Shown here piece after piece: positions 33,419 through 44,047 of a stretch of DNA of 64,000 nucleotides. Source of the DNA: Piper betle (lineage: Eukaryota > Streptophyta > Magnoliopsida > Piperales > Piperaceae); assembly GCA_033002965.1 (NCBI GenBank), contig JAURVB010014583.1, positions 1 through 64,000 on the forward strand. The letters are read 5' to 3'. The notes under the pieces are model-generated. The model did not search any database. It was not told where the DNA came from and saw only the letters and a program-made list of their open reading frames with translations. Every line of letters starts with the position of its first letter. Within the stretch, counting starts at the first letter, position 1. A program made the position numbers and the translations under genes.

Positions 33419-35390
33419 ATTAGAGAGGGAGAGTTTGGAGAGGGAAATATGGCAGAGAGGAAGGGCAGTCCAGAAGTCGGCATCATGGGAAGGAGCAGCT
33501 AGATCGGAGGGAGAAGTTGTAGAGAGAAGATGGAGAGGGGAACAAGGTGGCAACAAAAAAGGAGGGGGCAGAGGTGGAGAGGGAATTGTCAGGGAAGGGG
33601 GCAGCTAATGTTGGGGTAGGGGATAAGGTTAGGGTTTTTTTAATATATGTGAATAGTTTTAGTTATTTCGGTGGGAATGGAAATATTTCTGTTCCAAACC
33701 AAAATAGGGAAACCAGGTATGGTGCTCCTCTTTTGCCGAAAACAGAACCAAATTTATTTAGGAACTGAATCAAGTTAAAATTTTGGTTTTGTTCAGTTCG
33801 GTTTCCGGTTTTAACCAAATTATGACCCTATCAAAAATGATGAAATCAAAACTTGACTACTTCTAGCAAGTATATCTGCATGAGAACAACACATGTAAAA
33901 TACAAACATGTTCATACAAACATTAATCGACACCACAAAATGGAAAAGAAGGGGAAAGGCAACCTGTTACCTCTTACCTAATTAAGGGGAGGTCTCTTAG
34001 ATTTTCCTACCCAAGGACCTACAACCTTTAGGGCTTCGGTGTGTCTTGGAGAGGTCCGAAGAAGGTGTTGAAATGGTGCAGAAGAGGAGAGGAAGGGCTA
34101 GGGTAGAGCAAAGGGAAGCAAGGGATAAAAGAGGTAAAAGAGATGGGAAATAGTAGGTATTTATAGCCAAATTTAGGGTTCTAGCGCCCAAAAGAGCTGA
34201 GTGCAAAGTCATTGGGATGGTGCCTTTAAGCTGAGCACATATTGTGCACACTTAGGGTTCACACTGCGTAATGGATCCTGAAGGGGTTAGAATGAACCAA
34301 AATGGGTTCCAAATGCACAATATAGCAATCTAAACTCACAAGGGGCTTGGTACTAAGTAGATCAGACACGACCTAACATAAAATGAAGAGGTCGAGCGCA
34401 TCTCATTCTTGACCTCTAGTGCTCGATCTTGACCTGCTAACAGAACATCTCGATGTAGTGTTGAGCTTTACTTTCTTTGGCCCTAGCCATCAGTAAGATC
34501 GGCACAAGTTGTGAAACATCTTCACTAAGCCTAGATCAGCATAAGTTGAGATTAGGTCGGATATAAGTCGGACACAGGTTTGGTTGGTTTGCATCATATA
34601 TAGATTTGGATACTAGAATTCTGATTAACCATATCTAATATTATGTCATCCGTAGCTACATCGTTATTTTCATTTGTTGTTTATTAAAGTTGAAGATCAT
34701 AAGCATGTCTCAACTAATATAGTAGATCTTACCCTAATAAGTATTGATTGTAAGTTAATTTTGGGGGTATCACAACAACTATGTCTCATACATAATATTT
34801 ATATATTCTATATTTGAATTATTTTGAGCCAAATCAAATGATCAGTTAAATGGGGTGGAAGTAATATTTTTAGGCCAGGTTATGTGTTTGATTAACTTTT
34901 TAGGTATTATGTGTATATTTTAAGCAAGTTTAAGCCTTGGAATGCCATGTTTGCAATGACTAGCCTTTTTGCTATGCTAGACGTAGCGTCATTTTAGACG
35001 TAGACAAAAATAATTAAATATTATTAATCTAAACTACTTGAAATAAATCAAGTGAAGTAACTTTACCAGAATTGAGGGATATGTAGGCCACAATTCGCAA
35101 CATAGAGTTTCACATTTGCACTACATATATATCAAGTAAAATAATATCTATATAAAGAGTCCAAAACATCATAAAAGTTATCGATTCAACAATGCTCCTT
35201 TCAATTGCCCTTCTAAGTGTGTGTACCAAATTTTTCTCGAAATTGCACATATCTAACTTGTGGAAATAATTGAGCCAAACACTTTCAAACATTAATTCAA
35301 ATATAAAATTAAGGAATAAAGATACATTGTAAATATCTTTTTAGTTATTAGGAGCCTACGTTGACCATTCTGTTTAGTGGGGTAGCCACC
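33419..35390. other. No gene recognised; hAT-like word-rich patch
   Basis: 33420-33610 is purine-rich ('gagagggagagtttggag'). 33650-33830 is rich in 'ggttttgttcagttcggttt' and 'aaccaaattatgaccctat', like the end of a non-autonomous hAT element, though no second end was found. 33990-34250 on the minus strand resembles a short leader. The rest (34260-35390) is AT-rich without motifs. Confidence 0.4.
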
Positions 35391-35395
35391 CCACA

Positions 35396-35643
35396 TGTAA
35401 TGACCCGCCATTTTTCACGATATTGTGGGCCTAGCTGGCCAGGTGTTACTCACAATTAAGTAAATATGACTAACATTTTTTATTTAACAAAAACATATAT
35501 AAAGATCCCACAGTCTTGGACCGTTTCCTAGCAGCCACACTTATTTCTCAATTAAATAAAAAATGTTATTCATATTTACTTAATTGTGAGTAACACCTGG
35601 CCAGCTAGGCCCACAATATCGTGAAAAATGGCGGGTCGTTACA
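35396..35643 (+). mobile_element. Rearranged 5' LTR: inverted LTR end joined to direct LTR end
   Basis: 35396-35563 is the reverse complement of the last ~165 bases of the A LTR (compare 41550-41716). 35552-35643 is the same LTR end in direct orientation, ending CGTTACA before the PBS. The two meet at a 12-base word shared by both partners, TTAAATAAAAAA (35552-35563). The outermost 84 bases on either side form a long hairpin with a loop of about 75 bases. No TATA box or leader is left, so this terminus cannot act as a promoter LTR. Confidence 0.9.
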
Positions 35644-35645
35644 GG

Positions 35646-35658
35646 TGGCATCAGAGCA
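35646..35658 (+). promoter_or_regulatory. Primer-binding site, A copy 1
   Basis: TGGCATCAGAGCA two bases after the LTR end at 35643; initiator-Met type with one change from TGGTATCAGAGCC. Confidence 0.85.
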
Positions 35659-35822
35659 AGGTTTCCCAAAAGCTCACATCTTATGACTCAAGTACCTTGT
35701 TGAAGAGTCCAATATTTATCTTTCTCCAATAGGGTATGTCATTAGGGAATTAGTGGACCTCCCTAATAAACCTAAGTAATCATTGAAAAAAAATTAATGA
35801 ACCATAACGGAATAAATTTTAG

Positions 35823-36593
35823 ATGGCAGGCACCCGAAGGAAGTCGAGCCAAGCTGCGCAGTCGGACACAAACCTTGAGAGTGTGTTAGGCCAAATTTTG
35901 ACGGCCATACAGGGACTAGCACAGGCTTCAGAAAATACCAGTTCTATGGTTCAGAACATGGTGCAGAGGTTACCGGGATTGGTAATGGGGAATGGAGCTC
36001 CAAATTCGGTTGCGGGTCCTAGTAACGTCCCAAATGGGGATCAGGGGAGCGCCCAAGAGCGGGTAGGAATAGCTGACCCGGGCGAGCGAGGAGAACTTCC
36101 AAACCCGGTGCCACCGGTAGTCCAACAAGTGGTACTGCCAGATGGGGATGACAGTGATCGATACACTGTAGAGAAATTCCGAAAGAACGGAGCTGAGGTA
36201 TTCATTGGAGGGACTGATCCAATGAAGGCGGAGAGCTGGTTGGACATTACTGAAAAAGCATTTAGAGCTCTCTCTGTGCCTCATCGCCATCAAGTGAGGT
36301 TGGCGACATGCATGCTTCAGGAGGAAACATCCTATTGGTGGAAGTCCATGGAGAAGACTGTGTTCCATCAACAGGAGATTTCGTCCATTCCTTGGACGGA
36401 ATTTGTAACAGCTTTCAATGGACAATATTTTCCTGAGTCTGTTGTCCAGAAGAAAGCACTGGAATTTGCCACTCTAACTCAAAAGGATGATTCAGTCCGA
36501 GAGTATGCCCAAAATTTCTTGCAATTGGAGAGATTTGCATCTGGGAGTCTGGCAACTGCCCGGGCCAGAGCAGACAAATTTTTCTGGGGTTAA
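35823..36593 (+). pseudogene. gag: gag (capsid part) of A copy 1, frameshifted at its end
   Basis: 256 codons from ATG 35823. Residues 1-110 are polar, Gln/Ser/Pro-rich linker. From about 111 comes the retrotransposon gag (capsid) domain: 'KFRKNGAEVFIGGTDP' (118-133), 'AESWLDITEKAF', 'YWW' (171-173), 'QYFPESV' (201-207), 'REYAQNFLQLERFA'. Gag forms the cytoplasmic particle in which the RNA is reverse-transcribed. The frame ends at TAA 36591; a one-base loss near 36588-36591 moves the rest to the frame of pol. In the intact element gag and pol were evidently one frame. The start is chosen because it is the first ATG after the leader and gives the usual 'MAGTRR' type N-terminus. Confidence 0.9.
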
Positions 36594-36862
36594 AGCCAGA
36601 ATTGAGGAGTAGGGTAGCTACGGCGCCAAGAGGCACTATAACCGAAGTGATTGAAGCAGCCACTACTCATGAGTTGGTGTACGACTATGTCCGTGCACAG
36701 AAACAGGGGAAGGCTACTATGCGACATAAGAATGCCAACCAGGGTAGTAGCAAAAACAGGTCTGAAGAACACCAGTAGCAGAACTATCAACGGAATGTCG
36801 ATGGGAACCGCAAAAGGAAGTTTTAGGAGATTCCGTATCGACTATGTAAAAATTGCAACAAG
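36594..36862 (+). pseudogene. gag C-terminal linker of A copy 1, two stops
   Basis: In the frame of the downstream ORF this reads on from gag ('KPELRSRVATAPRG', 'THELVYDYVRAQKQGK') to the zinc knuckle, but TAG stops occur at about 36777 and 36823. It links capsid and nucleocapsid. Together with the frameshift it prevents a Gag-Pol fusion. Confidence 0.8.
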
Positions 36863-39040
36863 ATGCATTCAGGGTTATGCAGGGAGCCTCGTCGGTGCTA
36901 CAATTGCGGAAGGACGGGACACTTGCAAAACGAGTGTCGTCAGCCCCTGAAGCAACAACAGGAGCAACCTGAAAAGGAGAAGACGCCAGCTCCTAATCGC
37001 TACCCAGCACCTGCAAAACCAGTGGACAAAGGGAAGGCGAAACTTTTTGCAGTCGAAGTCGAGGACGCTGAGAACGAGGACCACACAGTTCGAGGTAAAA
37101 TTCTGATTCAAAGTGTTAGGGTGGATGTTTTATTTGACTCGGGGTGTACGCATTCGTTCCTATCATCCCGATTAGTTAAGAGTTTAGGACTCCAAACGTC
37201 TACATTACCTAAGACTTATAGGGTCACCACCGCAACGGGAAAAGGGGAGGTCACAACGTTAGGAGTGACTAACCTATCCTTGGATATACAAGGGAAACCC
37301 TATGTGTGGAATTTCATTGTCTATGGGATAATAGGCTTTGATGTACTGTTGGGAATGGACTGGTTGTCTGCACACCAGGCTTTTCTCGACTGTAAAGGGA
37401 GGAGAGTATTGACTAAACCTTGTAATTGTGAGATGGGGGTCATTTTCCAAGGGTCATGGAATGATCCATCCTCTTGTATTGTGTCGGTTAGTGAGGCAAC
37501 TGAGTGGTTTGGTGAGGGTTGTAAAGTTTTTTCGGCAACTCTAGAGGAGCCTGAGTCCAAACCCAAAGAGTTGTCCATGATTCCGGTGGTAGCAGAATTT
37601 CCAGACGTATTTCCAGGTGAACTTCTAGGGTTACCTCCTAAGCGGGCAGTGGAGTTTGTCATTGACCTAGCACCGGGAGTATCACCAATTTCTAAAGCAC
37701 CATACCGCATGGCTCCAGTGGAACTCAAGGAGTTAAAGAGTCAATTAGAAGAGCTGTTGCAGGCAGGCTTCATACGACCAAGTACTTCACCCTGGGGAGC
37801 CCCTGTTCTTTTTGTAAAGAAGAAGGATGGCTCACTTCGATTGTGTATTGACTATCGTCAGCTCAATCAAGTGACAGTCAAGAATCGGTACCCCTTACCG
37901 AGGATTGATGATTTATTTGATCAGTTGAAAACAGCCGGAATATTCTCAAAAATAGACTTGCGGTCTGGATATCATCAACTACGGGTGAAGGAATCTGACA
38001 TACAGAAAACGGCTTTCCGAACTCGCTATGGACATTATGAGTTTCTGGTTATGCCTTTTGGTCTGACAAATGCACCAGCGGCCTTTATGTCACTTATGAA
38101 CACGGTGTTCCACGAATACTTGGATAAGTTTATTATTGTGTTTGTGGATGACATTCTGGTCTATTCAAATAATGAGGAGGACCATGGGAAACACTTGTCC
38201 ATTGCTCTTCAAGTTTTGAGAGAGAATCAACTGTTCGCCAAATTATCAAAGTGTGACTTCTGGCTGAAGGAGGTGAACTTCCTCGGACATGTTGTCTCAA
38301 AGGCGGGAGTTGCAGTGGATCCGTCAAAAGTGAAAGCAGTCATTGATTGGCCACAACCTAAGTCAGTCACTGATATCAGAAGCTTCCTCGGTTTGGCGGG
38401 TTACTATAGGAAATTCATTAAAGACTTTTCCTTAGTAGCATCGCCGATGACCAAACTTACAAGGAAGGGGGTTAGGTTTGAATGGAGTAGTAAGTGTGAG
38501 GAGAGTTTCCAGTCTCTAAAGAAGAGTTTAACAACTGCACCAGTCTTGACCCTGCCAAATGGTAATGAAGGATTCGTAGTCTTCAGTGATGCATCTCGGT
38601 TGGGTTTAGGATGCGTCCTTATGCAAGATGGTAAGGTGGTGGCTTACGCATCTCGCCAATTGAAGATTCACGAGCAAAATTATGCGACCCATGACTTGGA
38701 ACTGGCAGCAGTAGTTTTTGCCCTAAAGATTTGGAGGCACTACTTGTATGGGGCCCAGTTCGAAGTTTTCACCGACCATCAAAGTTTGAAGTATATCTTC
38801 ACCCAAAATGACCTTAACCTTCGACAGAGACGGTGGATAGAATACTTGAAGGACTATGATTTCCAAATTTTATACCACCCGGGAAAAGCGAACGTTGTGG
38901 CCGACGCGTTGAGTCGGAAGGGCAAGATGGACAAGGGTCAACAACTAGCTAGACTTTGGGCTATGTCAGCTGAGGTGGTAGCTATTAACCCCGGTGGAAC
39001 GAATGACAGGAATACTGGCGAACCTGGTTATCTCCAATGA
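36863..39040 (+). pseudogene. pol: pol of A copy 1: zinc knuckle, protease, RT, RNase H
   Basis: Open for 725 codons, with no true start because it is the middle of a polyprotein. The CCHC zinc knuckle Cys12-X2-Cys15-X4-His20-X4-Cys25 binds RNA. Aspartic protease: 'FDSG' with Asp92, then '[11 protein letters not shown]'. Reverse transcriptase: '[14 protein letters not shown]', '[11 protein letters not shown]', '[10 protein letters not shown]', and the catalytic 'FVDD' (427-430). RNase H: '[14 protein letters not shown]' (Asp576), '[13 protein letters not shown]', 'FTDHQSLKY', 'DALSRK' (681-686). These domains have all recognised catalytic residues. The frame is lost at about 38990, where an extra C compared with copy 2 brings in TGA at 39038, just before integrase. 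Confidence 0.93.
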
Positions 39041-39284
39041 ATTGGTGGACCGAGTTAAGCTAACACAAATGGAAGATGAGAAGCTGAATGAAATGTTGGA
39101 CAAAACTCCCAACATTGTAGCAGATTCCAACAGTGTAATCAGATTTAGAGGGAGATTGTGTGTACCCAACAATGATGCATTAAAACGAGATATTCTGGAA
39201 GAAGCTCATCGTTCAAGGTTCTCAATATACCCTGGTGTTACAAATATGTACCAGATTTGAAACGACCTTACTACGGTGGATTGG
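38994..39284 (+). pseudogene. Integrase N-terminal zinc-binding part of A copy 1, broken
   Basis: Frame +1 relative to RNase H. '[19 protein letters not shown]' through 'FRGRLCVPNNDALKRD' to 'ILEEAHRSRFSIYPGVTNMY'. This is the start of the HHCC zinc domain; the second His is Tyr here (copy 2 has HPG). Before the two Cys appear, another frame change and then the core deletion (junction about 39284-39294) follow. Integrase joins the cDNA to host DNA; this copy cannot. Confidence 0.85.
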
Positions 39285-39289
39285 CCTTG

Positions 39290-39885
39290 ATCGAGGATCT
39301 CCATCATGCTGGTTGGAATCTACAGAGATGGTTATAGTCGGGCCAGAGATGGTGAGAGAAGCAGCTGAAAAGGTGCAACTCATCCAGCAAAGGCTTAAGG
39401 CAGCTCAGGATCGGCAGAAAAGTTATGCTGATACTCGAAGGAAGGACTTAGAATTCCAAGTTGGGGAGTTCGTCTACCTTAAGACCTCACCTAAAAAGGG
39501 AGTGATCAGATTTAGAACATCAGGGAAGTTGAAGCCAAGATTCATAGGACCATTTCCAATTTTGGATCGAATCGGAAGTTGTGCATATAGATTAGCATTA
39601 CCACCAAGCCTTGATGGTGTACACAATGTCTTTCATGTGTCAATGCTAAAGAAATATGTACGAGATGAGAATCACATTATCACAAATTTTGCAGATTTAG
39701 AGCTACAATCGGATTTAACCTACGAGGAAAAACCGATTCGAATCTTGGCAAGGGAAACAAAGACACTCCATAGCAAGGAGATCCCTTTGGTAAAGGTATT
39801 ATGGAGAAATCAGGGATCAGAAGAAGCTACATGGGAGACTGAACAAGAAATGGCCAAAAAATATCCTAACCTGTTTGTAGCATAA
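39290..39885 (+). pseudogene. Integrase C-terminus and chromodomain of A copy 1
   Basis: After the deletion the frame is open to TAA 39883-39885. It holds 'SPSCWLESTEM', 'VQLIQQRLKAAQDRQKSYAD', 'GEFVYLKTSP', '[19 protein letters not shown]' (the GPF/Y motif), '[12 protein letters not shown]', and at the end a chromodomain with '[13 protein letters not shown]' and 'EATWETEQEMAKKYPNLF'. In chromoviruses this domain steers integration to certain chromatin. The whole catalytic core (D,D,E) is absent between this and the zinc part. An ATG at 39235 opens the same ORF but its first 20 residues are out of the original frame. Confidence 0.9.
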
Positions 39886-39972
39886 AATCTGTGTAATTGT
39901 TGTAACATGAACTTATACCGAAGATGGATGTCCTTGGGAATACTATCATATTTCAGGGACGAAATATTTCTA

Positions 39973-39984
39973 AGTTGGGGAGAT
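39973..39984 (+). promoter_or_regulatory. Polypurine tract of A copy 1
   Basis: 'agttggggagat' directly before the LTR start TGTAAAGACC. It primes plus-strand DNA. The same sequence occurs in copy 2 (58144-58155). Confidence 0.85.
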
Positions 39985-39997
39985 TGTAAAGACCCGG

Positions 39998-40030
<33 letters not shown>

Positions 40031-40321
40031 TCGACGCGGTGGGATCGAACGTTGGTATCCATGAATTTGTTTAAATTATTTAGCCGCTACCCGGTTAATT
40101 ATTAATTACCCGGTCAAGTGGAAAGTATTAGTTAACCGGTTAAGTATTTTTACCCGGTTAAGTAAACCATACCATTTAACCGTTTAAACTAGTAAAGTGA
40201 ACCATACCATTTAAGAGGTTGAGTGAAAAGGTTAAGTGAACCGTGTTAATTACCCAATTACCCGGTTAAAGGAATTATGGTGAAAGGGTGCTTCCACAAA
40301 CCCTAGCCGTCATTTATTCTT

Positions 40322-40330
40322 TATAAAAGG
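40322..40330 (+). promoter_or_regulatory. TATA box of A LTR
   Basis: TATAAAAGG, conserved at 54991, 58498 and, as TATAAAAGG, at 49096 in the other A LTRs. Transcription would start about 30 bases on, within or just before the 56-bp repeats. Confidence 0.65.
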
Positions 40331-40334
40331 AGAA

Positions 40335-40502
40335 GGGGTCGTTGAACCTAGGAAATACCAATGGATGATGGGGTGTGAGAATTTAATGAAGGGGTCGTTG
40401 AACTTAGGAAATACCAATGGATGATGGGGTGTGAGAATTTAATGAAGGGGTTGTTGAACCTAGGAAATACCAATGGATGATGGGGTATGAGAATTTAATG
40501 GA
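40335..40502 (+). repeat. Three 56-bp tandem repeats after the TATA box
   Basis: Units begin 'ggggtcgttgaacctaggaa' and end 'gagaatttaatgaa'. They are also present in both copy 2 LTRs and, degenerate, in the minus-strand solo LTR (17850-17990). Confidence 0.9.
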
Positions 40503-40628
40503 GGGAATGGTTGAAGTGTATATATATGCAGGAGGAGGGAGTATGTCATCCCTCATCTCCGTCTCAGGCGACCTCCCCATTACTGTATTAGGGTTCACAG
40601 GTCACAGTCAGACGTAATCACAAATCAG

Positions 40629-41482
40629 GTACGTATAATAGATAGAACATCATACTTTCCTTGTTGGTAGCCTAGGTCGGCCTGAGCCCAGATTCGACTA
40701 CCATGCACCGAGTGCAACCGGGGTCAATGAATTGACTCAGTCCGACACTAGGTCGTGTTATGTACGTGAATTTTGTAATGCATCGACATTGTTTTGGAGT
40801 AGTGATAGCCACCCCATAAAAAGGCTACGGCCGGGGTGAGTGAGGCACAGCGATTCCTCCATCACACTGGAGTGCAGTGATAGCCGCCCCATAAAAGGGC
40901 TACGGCCGGGGTGTGTGAGGCACTGGCACTGGAGTGCAGTGATAGCTGCCCCATAAAAAGACTACGGCCGGGGTGTGTGAGGCACTGGCACTAGAATTGG
41001 TAGTGAGAGCTTCCCACAAACAGGGCATAGCAATCACCTGAGTGCAGTGATAGCCGCCCCACAAAAAGGCTACGGCCGGGGTGTGCAAGGCATTGGCACT
41101 GGAGTGCAGTGATAGCCTCCCCATAAAAAGGCTACGGCCGGGGTGTGCGAGGCACTGGCACTAGAATTGGTAGTGAGAGCTTCCCCACAAACGGGGCATA
41201 GCAATCACCCGAGTGCAGTGATAGCTACCCCACAAAAAGGCTACGGCCGGGGTGTGCGAGGCACTGGCACTCGAAGACGGTAGTGGTAGCCTCCCCACAA
41301 AAAAGGCTACGGCCGGGGTGTGCGGATCACAGCGGATACCTCCTCCTCATTGTTTTGGAGTATAGCGGAATCGCTCCACCGCATATTAAAATAAACATAA
41401 GGAAATAGTGGAATGTACTTGTTTTGTTTTATCTATTATACTACTTAGTGTTGTAATCACTAACGCGGAATTGCCTCCGCAG
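40629..41482 (+). other. Possible intron in the LTR leader (854 bp)
   Basis: Bounded by CAG/GTACGTAT at the left and CCTCCGCAG/GT at the right, both near plant splice consensus and conserved in the other A LTRs. In copy 2 the same interval (58853-59706) is also 854 bp. In the solo LTR it is 50199-50989. Splicing is inferred only. Confidence 0.35.
40797..41325 (+). repeat. LTR minisatellite, ~62-bp units
   Basis: Same array as at 1217-1770: 'gtgatagccgccccataaaa' plus 'ggctacggccggggtg', with the shorter 'gagagcttccccacaaacg' variant units between. Confidence 0.88.
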
Positions 41483-41721
41483 GTATGCAGATACGAGATT
41501 AGGTGATTGACATCCAGAGTATGGAGCATAATAAATATGAGGACTTCTTTTTTTATTTAATTGAGAAATAAGTGTGGCTGCTGGGAAACGGTCCAAGACT
41601 GTGGGATCTTTATATTTGTTTTTGTTAAATAAAAAATGTTAGTCATATTTACTTAATTGTGAGGAACACCTGGCCAGCTAGGCCCACAATATCGTGAAAA
41701 ATGGCAGGTCGTTACACCACA

Positions 41722-44015
41722 TAAGGTAATAAATAATATTACACTCTGTAGAATCATGCCCTCTTTAGGGTAACCAACTTGTCATGAGTCCATCATCTTG
41801 GCCCAACCTTACATTACTCTTTTTTACAATGGGGTAAGGCTATTCATGTTAAATCCTCACCTTAGTTCATTTCACTTGGGAGCAGAGGTATTGATTTCAC
41901 ATCCCTACCTTACTCCTTTTAACCTGAGAGCAAGGCTATTCATTTGCCATATTTTCTGCATCGCGTAGAACCATGTTTGCTCTCAACCACACATATGATG
42001 TGCCATGAGAGCAGCCTATTCACAAATATGGTTCTATTAAATTTTAAAATTAAATGAAATTATAGTATCCTTATCTAATGTATAAAATGCATCTACTACA
42101 ACATTTGAATTAATGAAGAGGAAGATATTGGCGAGGCAAACCACCATCTCAATCCATCAAGATGGTTGGCCAAGAGGAGAAAATGTAGGGAAACTGAGGA
42201 GTGGAAATAAGGCAAAAAGAGAGGTGGTCTATGCTCCTACCACTATGCCTCGATTTATTAGTGCACCTCACTCACTGCCTTCCTACCTACCCAAATGTAC
42301 ACTCCCTAGGTTAATTAATTTTATCAAACTCTGATAACTCATTCTCCAAAGCTTGACTCTTTAAAACCCTTTACCTTCCTTAGCCACTTTTATCAAACAT
42401 GGTTGAACCATGACCCTGCCCACTTGGTCAAATGATTGACTAAAAATTAAAAGGTAATAAACTAATTAAGAGAAGAATATTTCATTCAATAATAATTCTC
42501 TCAAAAATTCAGGATCTTACAATGTTCAAGTTAAATGCTTGATATTACAATTAGGGCTAGGGATTTGCTGGAGCACTTAACTTGTTGTGGCACTTGTATA
42601 ATAGCTTAAATCTCTTTAATTGAAGGAGATTTACTTTCATCATTACACTTAAATTTTTAAACACCCTTAACTAACAATATTTAAATGAATCATGCAAGTG
42701 CTATAGCGAGTTTATTGTAGCACTTGCTACATGAAATCCCTGGCCTACAAGTAGGGGGCCTTTGTGTGTCTGTTAAATGTATGTATCATTCAATTTACAC
42801 AATGTTTGCTTCTTGTAAGCTGCGACTTGATATGGTATTTATATTTTATTTGATATTTTGAGCATATACACACATTTACATGCTTTATTTGGTGTTAGTG
42901 TTGTATATCGAGTATATGTTTATGATTAGTTCTACAGCACGAGCTCGCTAGTAACAAAGTATAAAGCTTCTATACTCAAGTAATTAAGACATGTCTCTTA
43001 TTAATTTATCATCTATGCACTATGTATTGAATCTAATCTCTCGATGAGTGTTAACTGATATGCAATTATTTCTACTTACACAAGTCATTTAGTCATTACA
43101 TATCTATGTTTTCAAGAGATAAATAAGGTTGATATTCCTTTAAAATATTTCCAAAACTAAGTCAGTTTGATGTGTGGTGCAATTTGCAAGGTCGTCTTTG
43201 GCTGCCCTAGGGTGAAAACCTTAAGTGTGTGTTTTCTGTGATGAGCGCAAAGGCTCCCACCCAACATCCTTGCACTCAGCCGTAGGGAAATTCTTTTAAC
43301 TTTTTCTACAATCATTCATGAAACAAAGGCATTTGCCCAGTGCCCTTGCACCGAAACCAAGTGTTTCACTCGTTTTCCCCTAATAACACAAAGGCATTGA
43401 GCCACCACCCTTGCGCCTACACTAGTAAGATTTTTGTGTGAACATCCTCGCTCATGCCTAGCCAGCCGGTGGGCAGGTGTATGGCCTATTAGTGGTGGGC
43501 GAAAAGGAACTGAGCCCGCACCTTTGCGTTGAACTCATTTTCGAGCTTATAAATACCCCACAAATTTTACCTTTATTACTCCATGTTCCTCCAACCCTCT
43601 TCCATCCATTCCTCTTCTTTACTTTCTCAACCACCCTCCTTGCCTTCTTCCAGCCTTCTTCAAGCTCTCCTAGCTTCTAGGAGTGGATGGTTTTGGGTTA
43701 GGAAGCCCCAAAAGACATCCTCCTAGACTTCCTTAAGGTAAAATTTCTTCATTTCCTTCTCATTATGGAGTTTGATAGTCTATTTTGTGTGCATGTTTGT
43801 GTTATTCAATTTTTACTTGTTTTATCCATATATATATTAGGGGCATTGTGAGCTTGGTTTAAGCTTTCTTTGATCTATAATAAAATAGTTATGATTAATT
43901 GGCTCTCAGATATCAATTTCATGCACATCCATTGTATATCAATCATATCGCTTTCTATAGATGAGATTTGTGCATGATTATTGTTGCTTATGATTCCATA
44001 CACACACACGCATAA

Positions 44016-44047
<32 letters not shown>

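Larger units (their letters stand above)
39985..41716 (+). mobile_element. 3' LTR of A copy 1
   Basis: 1732 bp, TGTAAAGACCCGG...GGTCGTTACA. It has, in order, an (AT)n tract (39998-40030), repeated 'acccggttaa' words, a TATA box (40322-40330), three 56-bp repeats (40335-40502), a GC-poor leader, an AG/GTACGT site at 40627-40634, the 'accatgcaccgagtgcaac' block, the 62-bp minisatellite, and the 'ttgcctccgcagg' block (41471-41483). It is close to the 3' LTR of copy 2 over its whole length. Confidence 0.92.
35391..41721 (+). mobile_element. A element copy 1: Tekay-like chromovirus with its TSDs
   Basis: Element 35396-41716 with perfect TSD CCACA (35391-35395 and 41717-41721). Order: rearranged 248-bp 5' terminus, PBS, gag, zinc knuckle, protease, RT, RNase H, integrase with a deletion, chromodomain, PPT, 3' LTR of 1732 bp. 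The chromodomain right after integrase, the single gag-pol frame and the TGTAAAGACCC LTR start fit the Tekay/Del clade of Ty3/gypsy. Broken by at least two frameshifts, two stops in the gag-NC part and loss of about 430 bp of integrase core. Confidence 0.93.

Noticed and set aside
35970..36425. 151-codon minus-strand ORF
   Set aside because: Shadow of gag.
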